NCBI RefSeq assembly: GCF_031880315.1
Contig: NZ_CP134771.1
Coordinates: forward strand, 1,612,001 to 1,676,000
Length of the DNA: 64,000 nucleotides
Direction: 5' to 3'
Source: Pseudomonas baltica
GTDB lineage: Bacteria > Pseudomonadota > Gammaproteobacteria > Pseudomonadales > Pseudomonadaceae
The translations under genes and the position numbers were made by a program. The notes below the pieces were generated by a model. The model was not told where the DNA came from. It did no database searches and saw only the letters and a list, made by a program, of their open reading frames with translations. This document shows positions 8,680-17,860 of this stretch, piece after piece; the stretch's first letter is position 1; each line of letters starts with the position of its first letter.

Positions 8680-9765
8680 TCAAGCATCGCTCAGTCGAGT
8701 ACGACCAGTTTTAACCCGAGCCACTATCAAACGGGTCGTATAACCAATCCCTCGCTCACGAATCATCAGCACAATGGTTTTGATGATACCAATGTAGCGC
8801 GACGGCTTGGTCATTTTCTCGACATAGGTGTCCACCATCTGAACATTATAAGGCGTGACATCAGCCAATGCCTGGGTAGAGACAACAAAGTCGGCCAGCG
8901 CTTGCTCTGCCCGCAGAAAAAGACTCAAGTAGCGCTCGCGGGCGAGTGCTACAGTGTTTTTCGCCCGTACAAAGCCTTCAGGATCATCGGCGCCCCATAC
9001 ATAGCCTTCCGTACCGTGCTCGTCCTTACCGATCAAATCGGTAAAGAACTCATTCGGCAAAAATACTACCGGGCAACCACACAACATCGCTTCAATAGCC
9101 AGTGCCGAATTCTCATAGCAGTAGAACCGCTCGCACTGCTGAAACAGATCACGAATCTGCTCTGGCGTCTGCTCGTCATCGCGATCCCGAACTATTTCGG
9201 CCAAACCCTCGGTGATTGGGAACGTCTTGCCACCGTGGTAATTTTTATATTTACCTGCGTAGAAGCATGCGCCCTTGCGCTGAGTACCCGGAGCAGGCGG
9301 TACGAAGAAGTTTGGATCCGAAGCAGGAATAAAGATCGTCTGCTTGGAAGTCGGCACTGTCGCCGCAATCGCCCCGCTGTAGGAAATGCAATATTCCGAT
9401 ACCGGAAATTGGGAATCGCCACCCAACAATCCCGCATAGTTCAGCACGTACCTGACGATGAACGGAGCGTTCATCGGGTCGCCCTTGATGCTCTCGGGGT
9501 AAATGGTGATCGGCGTCAGCCCTTGAGCACGGTGGTAATCCATGGTGCGCTTGGTCAACAGCGGGGTGTTAAGGGCCGGATGCGTCGACAGGTAAGGCGG
9601 AAAGTGCGGATGAATGATCAGGAAAGCCTGCTCACCCATCCGATTCAAGGCATGACAAAGAAAATGCAGCGCCTTGATCCCGGCTGAAGTCCTGACATAT
9701 CGAGCAGCAACGATGTAGTAAGGGTTACGCCGTACAGGCATGAATAGAGATCGAGTTTCGGTCAT
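8680..9765 (-). CDS. Probable GT-B-type glycosyltransferase, family not certain
   Basis: 361 residues, no signal peptide, no membrane segments. The C-terminal half has FYCYENSALAIEAMLCGCPVVFLP, the E-X7-E / G-X-P-V pattern by which GT-B (GT4-like) transferases bind nucleotide sugars. An N-terminal ALHFLCHALNRMG segment fits the acceptor domain. It starts with an ATGA overlap on the preceding epimerase gene, so it is translated as part of the sugar operon. The family cannot be named with confidence and the substrate is unknown. Confidence 0.65.
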   Translation of the reverse strand: MTETRSLFMPVRRNPYYIVAARYVRTSAGIKALHFLCHALNRMGEQAFLIIHPHFPPYLSTHPALNTPLLTKRTMDYHRAQGLTPITIYPESIKGDPMNAPFIVRYVLNYAGLLGGDSQFPVSEYCISYSGAIAATVPTSKQTIFIPASDPNFFVPPAPGTQRKGACFYAGKYKNYHGGKTFPITEGLAEIVRDRDDEQTPEQIRDLFQQCERFYCYENSALAIEAMLCGCPVVFLPNEFFTDLIGKDEHGTEGYVWGADDPEGFVRAKNTVALARERYLSLFLRAEQALADFVVSTQALADVTPYNVQMVDTYVEKMTKPSRYIGIIKTIVLMIRERGIGYTTRLIVARVKTGRTRLSDA

Positions 9766-10712
9766 GACCTGCCACTTTGCAGCAAAGCGTTCATGTAGTC
9801 GGCGGTCAGCTTGATTTGCTGATCCAGCCCGAGCGGAGAAATTTCGAACGCGCGTTCGAATTCACGAATGGCATTGGCATCGCCAACGTAGCGGTCTGCC
9901 GCAGTGCCGCTCATCGGCGCACGCTCGATGACCAGGTGCGGCGCAAGCAGTTGCTGGCAGCGCTGTGCCAACTCGCCCACTTCGACCGCTTCGGTGCCAG
10001 CCGTATCGAATGCGTGGAACGCTGCCCCCTGATCGCGCCCCGCCAGCATCAGCCGGCAGCACAATTCGATCAGGTCCGTGACACTGTAGTAGGAGCGGAT
10101 CACGGGATGAGTCGCGCGTACGCTGATTGGCTCGTTGCGCAGACACGACGCGATGATCGAGGCTAGCGCATACAGATTGTGCTTGTTGATGTAAGGCCCA
10201 CTGACGTTGAATACCCGAGGGCTCACGACCGGAAAGCCATACTGCTTGCCCATGGCTTCGAAAGCGCGCTCGTCATCGAGCTTGCAGCGACCGTAGATCG
10301 CCCCATCGCTTTGATTGGTTTCATCAAGCCCCGCATAAGCCGCGCCACTGGACGGCACAAACAACCCGGCAATCGCATTGGCGTCCACAAACTGCGCCAG
10401 AGCGTCGCGAATACTGCGGTTGAGGAGTATGTAGTCCTCAAGCGTATTGGCGCCTACGCGATCCTTGGTCTGGAAGGCATAGTGGAACACCAGGGCTGGC
10501 CGCGATGTGCGCAGCGCCGGCAAGGACGACAGTGCCTGAACCTGTACGGCTGAGCCATCACGTAGCATCAGGACCCGAGCACTTGATGCGAAGGCATGCA
10601 CCTGGGGCCACTGCGCCGGAGGTAGCTGGCGGAACAAGTATTCCAGGGTGGCCTGACCCAACCAACCGCTGGCCCCGATGACGACGAAATCGACCTGGTC
10701 AAAACCTTCCAT
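9762..10712 (-). CDS. NAD(P)-dependent epimerase/dehydratase/reductase of the extended SDR type
   Basis: 316 residues with a nucleotide-binding start VIGASGWLGQATLEYL and a catalytic set SSGAAYAG then YGRCK (Ser, Tyr-X3-Lys). The FNVSGPYI segment is typical of nucleotide-sugar epimerases and reductases. It could be the 4-keto reductase that finishes the CDP-3,6-dideoxy sugar (RfbJ-, RfbS- or YerF-like), or act on the product of the cyclase. The sequence does not decide between these. It overlaps the cyclase stop as TGATG, so the two are probably translated together. Confidence 0.8.
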   Translation of the reverse strand: MEGFDQVDFVVIGASGWLGQATLEYLFRQLPPAQWPQVHAFASSARVLMLRDGSAVQVQALSSLPALRTSRPALVFHYAFQTKDRVGANTLEDYILLNRSIRDALAQFVDANAIAGLFVPSSGAAYAGLDETNQSDGAIYGRCKLDDERAFEAMGKQYGFPVVSPRVFNVSGPYINKHNLYALASIIASCLRNEPISVRATHPVIRSYYSVTDLIELCCRLMLAGRDQGAAFHAFDTAGTEAVEVGELAQRCQQLLAPHLVIERAPMSGTAADRYVGDANAIREFERAFEISPLGLDQQIKLTADYMNALLQSGRS

Positions 10713-11803
10713 CAGGCACCGCCGTTCACAGCGAGGTCCGCGCCTTGGGCGAAGGCGTTACGGATCAGCGCCTGAATCAATGGAGAACGTTCCACCGACA
10801 GGCGCTGCAGATCACCATCACCGACCGGTACAATGACGCGGTAGTGGCTTTGGGAGTGCTTTTTGTCGCTACCGAAATGCTTGAGCAGCACCTCCGCGTC
10901 GATACCTACCAGCGGCGCCAAGGTGTGGCGCATGGGTTGCAGCAATGCCTGCACGTGAGCGACCAAGCGGCCAGCACGCTCCAGACCTGCGGGAGTCAGA
11001 ATCGAGGCCACCTCTGCATACCGGTAGGCCATCAGGATGCCAACGCCGACGGCGATACCATGAGGGATCGCAAAATGCGTGGCCGACTCGACGGCATGGC
11101 CGAAGGTGTGGCCGAAATTCAGCAACAAGCGCTCGGCTTGGTCGAACTCGTCGATTTCTATAAACCACTTTTTGGTTGTCAGGCTTTGCTCGATGATGGC
11201 AAAAGCGGTTTCGGTTTTCAGTGGTGCGGTCGGTTGCAGAGCGAGGTATGCATCGAATGCTTCGCCGCCCCGTGCGTAGCAGATCTTCACCGACTCCATC
11301 AGCCCGCTGGTTTGTTGCTCGGCGCTGAGGCTATGCACGAAAGCGAGGTCGATCAGAATACTGGCCGGCGGGTGGAAATTACCTACGAGGTTCTTGAGCG
11401 CGCCGACGTTGATCGACGATTTGCCGCCGATGCAGGAGTCGACCATGCCCAGCAGAGTGGTTGGGCAATAATGCCAACGCAGGCCTCGCATATAGATCGA
11501 TGCCACGAAGGTAGCGATGTCCTGGATGATGCCACCGCCTACCGCCACAATCTCGGTTTCCCGAGTGGCGCCATGGCCCTTGAGGGCTTCGATGATCGGG
11601 GCGATACGCTCCAGCGATTTGTTTTCTTCGGTCGCATCCACGGCAATGATTGGATCGGTGACGAACGCCACCTGAGCCAGCAAATTGGTGTCCACGATAA
11701 AAATTCGGTGAGCTTGACTGGCCACCACGTTCTTGACCAGCCCCTCGCCCAACGACACACGGTACACGCCCGTCGAGCTGTTTATATCAAACGATGCGTG
11801 CAT
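10712..11803 (-). CDS. Sugar-phosphate cyclase, dehydroquinate-synthase-like
   Basis: 363 residues aligned by eye with 3-dehydroquinate synthase: GGGIIQDIATFVASIYMRG, PTTLLGMVDSCIGGKSSIN, then KNLVGNFHPP. The metal-ligand positions look complete: the Glu of GLMESVK, the His of NFGHTFGHAVE, and the His of PHGIAVGVG. The NAD site and catalytic lysines are therefore kept. The housekeeping aroB normally lies with aroK elsewhere, and this copy sits among nucleotide-sugar genes. The family also includes 2-epi-5-epi-valiolone and 2-deoxy-scyllo-inosose synthases. Inferred role: making a carbocyclic or chain-modified sugar precursor; the product cannot be predicted. It overlaps the SDR upstream by 17 bases. 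Confidence 0.82.
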   Translation of the reverse strand: MHASFDINSSTGVYRVSLGEGLVKNVVASQAHRIFIVDTNLLAQVAFVTDPIIAVDATEENKSLERIAPIIEALKGHGATRETEIVAVGGGIIQDIATFVASIYMRGLRWHYCPTTLLGMVDSCIGGKSSINVGALKNLVGNFHPPASILIDLAFVHSLSAEQQTSGLMESVKICYARGGEAFDAYLALQPTAPLKTETAFAIIEQSLTTKKWFIEIDEFDQAERLLLNFGHTFGHAVESATHFAIPHGIAVGVGILMAYRYAEVASILTPAGLERAGRLVAHVQALLQPMRHTLAPLVGIDAEVLLKHFGSDKKHSQSHYRVIVPVGDGDLQRLSVERSPLIQALIRNAFAQGADLAVNGGA

Positions 11804-12512
11804 GTGTGAAACCCTTGTCGACGGTCAGGAATTGGCCAGTAATGGCACTGTGTGCTGGCGAACAGCAAAACTCCACCACCGCGGCCACATCGGTCACACC
11901 CGCCAGCCTGGAGCCCGGTGTCGCGGCTTCCAGGCGGCCGATCTGCTCGGCCGAGAGGTTGGCACGGGTCATCGGGGTATCCAGCGCGCCAGGCAGTACC
12001 GCGTTGATCACGTGGCCTTCTGCGGCCAGATCGAGGGATACCGAACGCACCAACCCCTGCAAGGCAGCTTTGGTGACGCAGTAGGAGAGTTTGTTTTGCC
12101 GGGCAATGTTTTGCCAGATAGAGCTGATGACGCACAACCGTGCACCACCCTTGGCCAGCGCGCCAGCGGTCAGCAAAGCGTTCAGCGACACCAGCACCAG
12201 GCCTACGTTGGCCTCGTACATCCGCATGTGCCGCTGGTAGTCGAGGTCAGTGATGTTATCGGTGCAGTTGTCACCCTGCGCCCAGACCACGGCGTCGAAC
12301 TGGCCCAGCGCGGCCGGCACTGGCTCTTCGGCAAGAGGGTTCCACACCAGGGTGGTCACCTGTGGATGCGCCGAAGCCGTCGAAGTTACCTGCCGTACGA
12401 TCGCAGTGACATCCCAGTGGCGGGTGGCGAACCACTCCACCAGCCCGGAACCAATGGCGCCCGAGGCGCCAAAGATCGCTATGCGCGGTCGCGCAGTCGT
12501 TGCCACGACCAT
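11787..12512 (-). CDS. Short-chain dehydrogenase/reductase
   Basis: 241 residues, classical SDR. The cofactor motif is GASGAIGSG at about residue 15, and the active-site Tyr-X3-Lys lies in LSYCVTKAALQG with the Ser in VISSIW. A ...PGALDTPM segment follows. It lies between the aldolase (gap of three bases) and the cyclase (overlap of 17 bases), so the three are co-expressed and probably act in sequence. The substrate is unknown; an oxidation or reduction of the aldol or cyclised product is a guess from position only. Confidence 0.88.
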   Translation of the reverse strand: MVVATTARPRIAIFGASGAIGSGLVEWFATRHWDVTAIVRQVTSTASAHPQVTTLVWNPLAEEPVPAALGQFDAVVWAQGDNCTDNITDLDYQRHMRMYEANVGLVLVSLNALLTAGALAKGGARLCVISSIWQNIARQNKLSYCVTKAALQGLVRSVSLDLAAEGHVINAVLPGALDTPMTRANLSAEQIGRLEAATPGSRLAGVTDVAAVVEFCCSPAHSAITGQFLTVDKGFTHARIV

Positions 12513-12515
12513 GCC

Positions 12516-13316
12516 TTATTGGCCGCCCAGCAGTTTCCAGCGGGCATCGAGCATGGCGATGCGCTTATCATCTTCCTTCTCGATCAGACCGTAGTACTCG
12601 CGTTTGTTTTCCAGCCACAGCAGTTCGAAATGCACTGCGTTGAGCAGACCTTTTTCGATGTCGCGAGTGCGCACCGAGTCAGCTGCGTAAACGACCTTAC
12701 GGGTTTCGAAGCGAGCCAAATGATTGGCTTCGAGCTTCTTCAATTCTTCGATCGCATCGCTGGAAACACCGCCGCCAACGACCAGTTCCAGGCCGGCAGC
12801 CTTGGCTGCAGTACCGGTCTTGAGCGCGTACTCGGTGACTTTCGGATGGTTGATGTCATCGCGGCTGTAGCCGTTGGACAGGGAGAAATCGACACGACCG
12901 AACACCACGCCGTCCAGACCATCAGAGACGCTGGCAGCTTCTATCAGCGCATCCAGGTTGTTGAACCCGGTAATGGTCTCGAGGTTGAACAGGAACTTGG
13001 TGTCCTCTTGCTCTTCCTTGGTGTATATCTTGTTCTTCGCTTCGATGAACTTTTTCACCGCGTAAGCGGATTCGATCATCGGCGCGATGATGTACTCGAC
13101 GCCGATCTGCTTGCTTTCGAGCAGGTCACGAATGGCTTCGCAGCCGCCGATCTTCAGGGCGATGCCCAAGTCGGCACGCCGGGCAAGCTCGATCAGACGC
13201 AGCAGTTCGTCTACACGAGTGCCTTCGGCTTCGAACTCGGCCTTGACGGCCAGGTAGCCGTACTCCTCTTTACCGCGTTTGAGAAGCTCCAGCATCTTGC
13301 GTTCACGACTGTTCAT
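12516..13316 (-). CDS. HpcH/HpaI (citrate-lyase-beta-like) aldolase family protein
   Basis: 266 residues in the TIM-barrel pattern of the HpcH/HpaI family: [40 protein letters not shown] with a metal-type Glu, and [15 protein letters not shown] with the second acidic ligand. Members join or split pyruvate- or acetyl-type units and an aldehyde. It is the first gene of the compact sugar operon and has a clear AAGGAG ribosome-binding site. With the cyclase and SDR it points to a carbon-carbon bond-forming step in an unusual sugar. The acceptor is unknown. Confidence 0.78.
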   Translation of the reverse strand: MNSRERKMLELLKRGKEEYGYLAVKAEFEAEGTRVDELLRLIELARRADLGIALKIGGCEAIRDLLESKQIGVEYIIAPMIESAYAVKKFIEAKNKIYTKEEQEDTKFLFNLETITGFNNLDALIEAASVSDGLDGVVFGRVDFSLSNGYSRDDINHPKVTEYALKTGTAAKAAGLELVVGGGVSSDAIEELKKLEANHLARFETRKVVYAADSVRTRDIEKGLLNAVHFELLWLENKREYYGLIEKEDDKRIAMLDARWKLLGGQ

Positions 13317-13913
13317 TTAGCACTCCTTACTCAAATATTTTCAGACGAGCTGACTTGGCGAGCTCGCTTCAGTTAAAACGCCACGACGCAACAGGATACA
13401 GCCTGCCTGAACTCCGCGCTGGGAACTCAAGATCTTGGTCGGGAATAGAAACGCCTCAGACATGATGGCACTTAGCCAAAAGCATGCTGGCATTTCAGAA
13501 GCACACAAAAGCGGTACATTGTGCACCGGATAAGGTGAAAAAATTGATGGCGAAGCGGTACTAGCAGTTAACAAATTTTGACCTACAGTAGCAAGGTACT
13601 CGCGTATCAAGGTATTCCATCCCAAGCCAACTGCTGGTTTCGGCATCCTGAGCCGTTCACAAAAACGTGGCAACGCATCTTGTCGGAACCTGGAGGGAAA
13701 TTCACCTATTTTTTTTCAGCGTCTGCCGCCAATTTGTAACGCCTGACTGCGAGAAGTGAAACTCAGGCCGCATAGAAACCTCAGTGGCTAGACTCGCTAT
13801 AGCTGTAATCACCATCCCAAAGCACTCTGCACTTGATGAGCCCGCTTTAGCAGCACCTCTCCTTCACCGCAACGGCAATAGGACACCACTGACGGACGCA
13901 GCACAGCTTTAGC
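13317..13913. other. 597-base region without a supported gene
   Basis: It separates the two halves of the glycan locus. It must contain the promoter of the aldolase operon (minus strand) and the 3' end of the sulfotransferase-glycosyltransferase transcript. An open frame of 110 codons at 13341-13673 has no recognisable protein and no ribosome-binding site. No JUMPstart/ops element and no clear T-run terminator were found. Confidence 0.6.
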
Positions 13914-16109
13914 TCACCCAGGCTCTGATAAATCGCGCAGCCGCTGTGTCTCCTCCACGAGGTGGTCGAGCAACGCCTCAAATACCGGGATGTCAACAGC
14001 TCGGATACTGCGATTCTGCTCTCGCAAATTGTCCAGCCAGGCTAGGGTCGCCGAGAAATCCTTGGCGGGTCCTTGCAAAGTGCGAGCGGGAACCAGCGTG
14101 ATTCCACAGTGCAAGGCAAGCTGCTCTTCGGTGAATGTAAAACCATATCGTTCCAGAATAGCTCTTTTCAGACAATTAGTTTCTTGATCGATCTCCGCGA
14201 GATGCAAGCTACCATCACTCTCCCAATGAATCCTCGTCGCTGACAGCTCTTCCTGCACATTGCCGTAGCGCAATCTATCGATATTAAGCGCAGTGACCCA
14301 ATAGTCATTGGCAAACGAATAAGAATTATGAAAGCGCAAGTCAACCGCGAGTGCTTTTTCCCGATCAAAGCATAGCGTGGGCGCGTGCATAACCCACCAG
14401 AACAACAACCCTGCCCTGATCTGCTCGTGGCTTTGCGGTTTCCCATGGATATGATGCCCCTCGTTCTCGGTGGCATGGCTGCGAACGTGCCAAAACGACC
14501 GATACATGGCGCTATTGACGCCTAGCTCCGGGTCCTCGAGGAAGGCATCAATCTGCCGTTCAAGTCGGTGCGTATAACTGACATCATCTGAATGTTGTAT
14601 CGCAATCCAGCGTGATTGGGTGGTACGAAAAAAATCGTCGACGCGCAACGTAGGATGCACACCAGGGTAAATTCGAATCGAAACTCGTGGATCCCTAACG
14701 GCGTAGGCTTTAGCGATATCCACCGTGGCATCGGTTGAGCCGCCATCGAGTACCGCCAGCTCCAAATCTTGCCAAGACTGTTCTAAAACACTTTCGATTG
14801 CCTCGGCGACATACCTTGCGGAGTTGAACGTTGGCAGGATCACTACCACTGCAGCTGGGCCATCCGTCAATGTGGGCTCATGCAAAATGTAGGGAACCGA
14901 TTCAGGCTCTTCAGATTTTTCCGGAACTTCGACTGCCGTGGCCGTCGGGACCGATGAAGCGAAGATATTCTTTATGGCTCTTAACGGGGCCGTGATGCGC
15001 CATGAAGTGGATTTCTGTAATCGTTCGATGTGATTCTGGGCAGTCCACAGTTCTGCGCCGGCCAACGCCGCATCTTTCTTGCAGACTGACAGATCGCCCT
15101 TAAGCCCGAGCAACTGATGCTCCAGCCCCTTCGCCCTTTTTGTTGACTCGCGCTTCGCTTCCGCCATGGCAAATTCTGCGTGCCGTAATGCCCCGTCCGT
15201 AGCGCGCTGCATTCGCTGTACAGACTCGACCAATAATTTTTGCTTTTGTTGAACCTCACCAGCACGCTCCAGACCGGCAACGACTGAATTGGGCGTTTTA
15301 AACATGGCGAGCAAGCGATACTCGTCCTGATTTGCCACGCGAAGCTTTTCCAACGTTTCGCGACGCAGATCAGGCTTGCTACTGGCAGCATGGGTCTTGA
15401 AAAAATCAACCCCAGGATCCAACGGCACGCCGAGTAAAAAACTGATAGAGGAGATCGCCTGTTTCAACTGCGGATAGATACCGATGAAGGCAAATCGCTG
15501 ATGGACGGCTCCCAACAACTCAAGCCTCGCCTGATCATCTATGACTCCGCTAAAGTATTCAGGCACCTCGCCTATCGCAGGACTTATCAGTAGAGACCAG
15601 AAAGCGTTGAAATAAAAATTCTCATAATACGGGCAGCGAGATGCCTCAAGTACCAGTTCATCGAGATCTGCATCTGGCTGTATGAAGAGCGCATAGAGCG
15701 ACTCGCCAAACACCTTTCTATACCAGGAAATTTCAGCTTGCGAACGCAACGAGGCTGCGGGCAGATCGGCGCATTCGCCCATGAGTTTACGAACATGGAA
15801 AACATCCGAGAGGAAACGCTCCACGGGGTCACGCAAGAGCGTCACGTAATTACGGGCCTCCGACGGCAGCGCGGCCTCGATGTTTTGACGGGTACGGTGA
15901 TGCAAAAAAGGCGATTCATTCCCCCATTTCAGACTTGGCGCTTCTAGCTGAGCCTTGCGCACTGCTTGTTGCGCAAGAAAAGGCGTATCGAAGTCACTCA
16001 GCGATTGCTCATAGAGATCAATTACCCGGACTGCGTGCTTGGTCGCCAGAGGGGCGAGGACATTCCAGACGGCCGATCCACCGGTACGGCCCATATTAAA
16101 AAAAATCAT
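13914..16109 (-). CDS. Sulfotransferase-glycosyltransferase fusion protein
   Basis: 731 residues in three parts. Residues 1 to about 260 resemble sulfotransferases: the phosphosulfate-binding start MGRTGGSAVW near residue 6 and the 3'-phosphate motif LLRDPVERFLS near 91-101. Residues about 270-365 are a charged coiled coil ending in SWRITAPLR (369-377). Residues about 419-700 are a family-2 glycosyltransferase: VVVILPTFNSARYV, then VLDGGSTD and HSDDVS. A single protein could therefore add and sulfate a sugar in the glycan, using PAPS. The usual Lys of the P-loop-like motif is Arg here, so activity is uncertain. A+T is higher than in flanking housekeeping genes. It is the last gene of its group. 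Confidence 0.75.
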   Translation of the reverse strand: MIFFNMGRTGGSAVWNVLAPLATKHAVRVIDLYEQSLSDFDTPFLAQQAVRKAQLEAPSLKWGNESPFLHHRTRQNIEAALPSEARNYVTLLRDPVERFLSDVFHVRKLMGECADLPAASLRSQAEISWYRKVFGESLYALFIQPDADLDELVLEASRCPYYENFYFNAFWSLLISPAIGEVPEYFSGVIDDQARLELLGAVHQRFAFIGIYPQLKQAISSISFLLGVPLDPGVDFFKTHAASSKPDLRRETLEKLRVANQDEYRLLAMFKTPNSVVAGLERAGEVQQKQKLLVESVQRMQRATDGALRHAEFAMAEAKRESTKRAKGLEHQLLGLKGDLSVCKKDAALAGAELWTAQNHIERLQKSTSWRITAPLRAIKNIFASSVPTATAVEVPEKSEEPESVPYILHEPTLTDGPAAVVVILPTFNSARYVAEAIESVLEQSWQDLELAVLDGGSTDATVDIAKAYAVRDPRVSIRIYPGVHPTLRVDDFFRTTQSRWIAIQHSDDVSYTHRLERQIDAFLEDPELGVNSAMYRSFWHVRSHATENEGHHIHGKPQSHEQIRAGLLFWWVMHAPTLCFDREKALAVDLRFHNSYSFANDYWVTALNIDRLRYGNVQEELSATRIHWESDGSLHLAEIDQETNCLKRAILERYGFTFTEEQLALHCGITLVPARTLQGPAKDFSATLAWLDNLREQNRSIRAVDIPVFEALLDHLVEETQRLRDLSEPG

Positions 16110-16429
16110 CCCGCCCGCTTGCTCCCCTATTGATCACCGAATGCCATTACATCAGCCCCTCAAGGCAGCTTATATCAACATTTGTATCGTCGCGGCAGTC
16201 GACAACAAAAGTCAGGGCTCCGTTCCCGTCTCATCCAAATTGACGGCGTCCGTCAGCGCCAATTCCAATTCTGGAAGCATGCAGTGGAGCTTTTCGCAAT
16301 AAAACGCCCAAAAACGAAAGCTTACAAATCAGGATGATACCTACAATCGTCCTAGGACCTCCCCGTCAAGCCAGCAGAAAACCGCTGATCTTCACCACAT
16401 TCGCTAAATAAAATCACACCCGCCTAGAT
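16110..16429. other. 320-base gap between two same-strand genes
   Basis: It lies between the pyruvyl-transferase-like gene and the sulfotransferase fusion, both read leftward. No gene, repeat or convincing terminator was seen. It is long for a within-operon spacing in this locus, so an internal promoter is possible. Confidence 0.5.
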
Positions 16430-17860
16430 TTACCAATGCAGTCTTCTCAGACACGCCCCGATTCGCCGCAGCGGCGCAGTAATACGCCAGCTTCGGCTTT
16501 GCTGCATGGCATTCAGTTTCACTTGGCCTCCTTCGTGCTGGGATTGCACTGTAACTAGCTCGGAAAGCACCGCTTGATAGCTTTGCCGTAACGCAGCCAA
16601 CTGATCCTGCGCCTCAGCTTTTTGCTTCTCGCACTGCTCCAGATCAAATTGGAATTGACCAACCTTAGCCTTGGCAGCAGTGGCCGCCCCGCGGATACGC
16701 TCCGCTACGATGGGTCCGGGAAGCATCTTGACCTGGTGAATATCCCAAGCCAAGGTAGCAAGGGGCTCAGGAGGCACTGGCAGGTGACAGGTATCGATGA
16801 GCCACGATCTGAAATTCTCGTACAGTTCCCCATAGGCGAAATTCAAGTCACTCGGATCTGCCATCTCCGCAAGCTCACCCGGCGAAGCATTGGAAAGATT
16901 CACGCCTGGATAAAGTGGAATTTTGAAAAGCGCGCACATTTCGGCGGCCCGCACATCCGGGTTAGTGACAATCGTAGGTCGGCATCGGTTGATCGACACT
17001 ATTCCGCCGTGCATCCGGGTTCCCACGGTCAGCGCCACTGAATCATCAAAAAAATCGGCCCATTCAAGTGGATTTGTATAAAATCTGACCCGATCGACTT
17101 CTAATGCTTCCAAGGTTTTTTCCGGGAGATTCGGCCACGCCGTCTCCATGAAAGCGATCGCATCAGCCTGCGGATAAGGCGCGAGGTCGATGAGCGCTCT
17201 CAACAGCTCAATTTCACTTTGAAGCACGTAGTGCACGTTGTTCAAAGTGTTAGACACGAACCAACCATTCGCGACCACCTTAGAGTCCGCAGTCACCTTC
17301 GGCGTGACTACCCACCTACCCGGTCCAGCTTCAAAGTAGGTGGGGCACCCGACCACTTGATAATTACTGGCCCCTAAAATATCCAGCACTTTTGCACTGG
17401 TCTTCCCCCGAACCCCCATAGAAACGGCACGACCGGACAAGTATCGAAAAAAATTCCGAGCCTCTTCACAAATCTCACATGCTATCTGCTCAGGGGTTTT
17501 ATGGAACCCACAGCTCCCTAGACTGAACACAATGAGTGGCAGATCGATTTTTTCGAGGATGGCCTGCATCCGTGACCATTCGAGAAAATTCCATTGCCCC
17601 CCTAAATGGTCCTCCAGCACCAATAAGGCATGGGAGTAGCTTGAATTGACGTACTCAAAATCGACACTGGCTTCGCGACAGGTAAAGAAGTTCTGTATGC
17701 CGCCAGGGAACTCGCTCAACCCCAGAATTTTCGCCAAACTGGTGGTGATCAATCCATTTCCTGAATTTGTGTTCAGCCCTGAATAGAGATCATCAAAACC
17801 TTTCGGCCGATCGGACTCAAAAAAAAGGTTGTGATCAATAAAATATGGAGAAAAATTCAT
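16430..17860 (-). CDS. Polysaccharide pyruvyl transferase family protein with C-terminal coiled coil
   Basis: 476 residues. The family signature is GTRMHGGIVSINRCRPTIV in the second half, with the earlier SLGSCGF and GCPTYFEAG segments fitting the two-domain GT-B-like fold of the WcaK/CsaB group. Members place pyruvate ketals on sugars, but some act as transferases of other kinds. After about residue 380 comes a charged coiled coil (LEQCEKQKAEAQDQLAALRQ) that ends in SRSWRITAPLRRIG, the same motif as in the sulfotransferase fusion. It starts in an ATGA overlap with wbpL, so it is translationally coupled to it. Confidence 0.75.
   Translation of the reverse strand: MNFSPYFIDHNLFFESDRPKGFDDLYSGLNTNSGNGLITTSLAKILGLSEFPGGIQNFFTCREASVDFEYVNSSYSHALLVLEDHLGGQWNFLEWSRMQAILEKIDLPLIVFSLGSCGFHKTPEQIACEICEEARNFFRYLSGRAVSMGVRGKTSAKVLDILGASNYQVVGCPTYFEAGPGRWVVTPKVTADSKVVANGWFVSNTLNNVHYVLQSEIELLRALIDLAPYPQADAIAFMETAWPNLPEKTLEALEVDRVRFYTNPLEWADFFDDSVALTVGTRMHGGIVSINRCRPTIVTNPDVRAAEMCALFKIPLYPGVNLSNASPGELAEMADPSDLNFAYGELYENFRSWLIDTCHLPVPPEPLATLAWDIHQVKMLPGPIVAERIRGAATAAKAKVGQFQFDLEQCEKQKAEAQDQLAALRQSYQAVLSELVTVQSQHEGGQVKLNAMQQSRSWRITAPLRRIGACLRRLHW

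Noticed and set aside
10712..11803. The cyclase-like gene as the housekeeping aroB
   Set aside because: aroB of pseudomonads normally lies with aroK elsewhere, and this gene is translationally coupled to O-antigen genes. The choice is from context only.
13341..13673. A 110-codon minus-strand frame in the gap before the aldolase operon
   Set aside because: No ribosome-binding site, no recognisable protein and unlikely composition; treated as non-coding.
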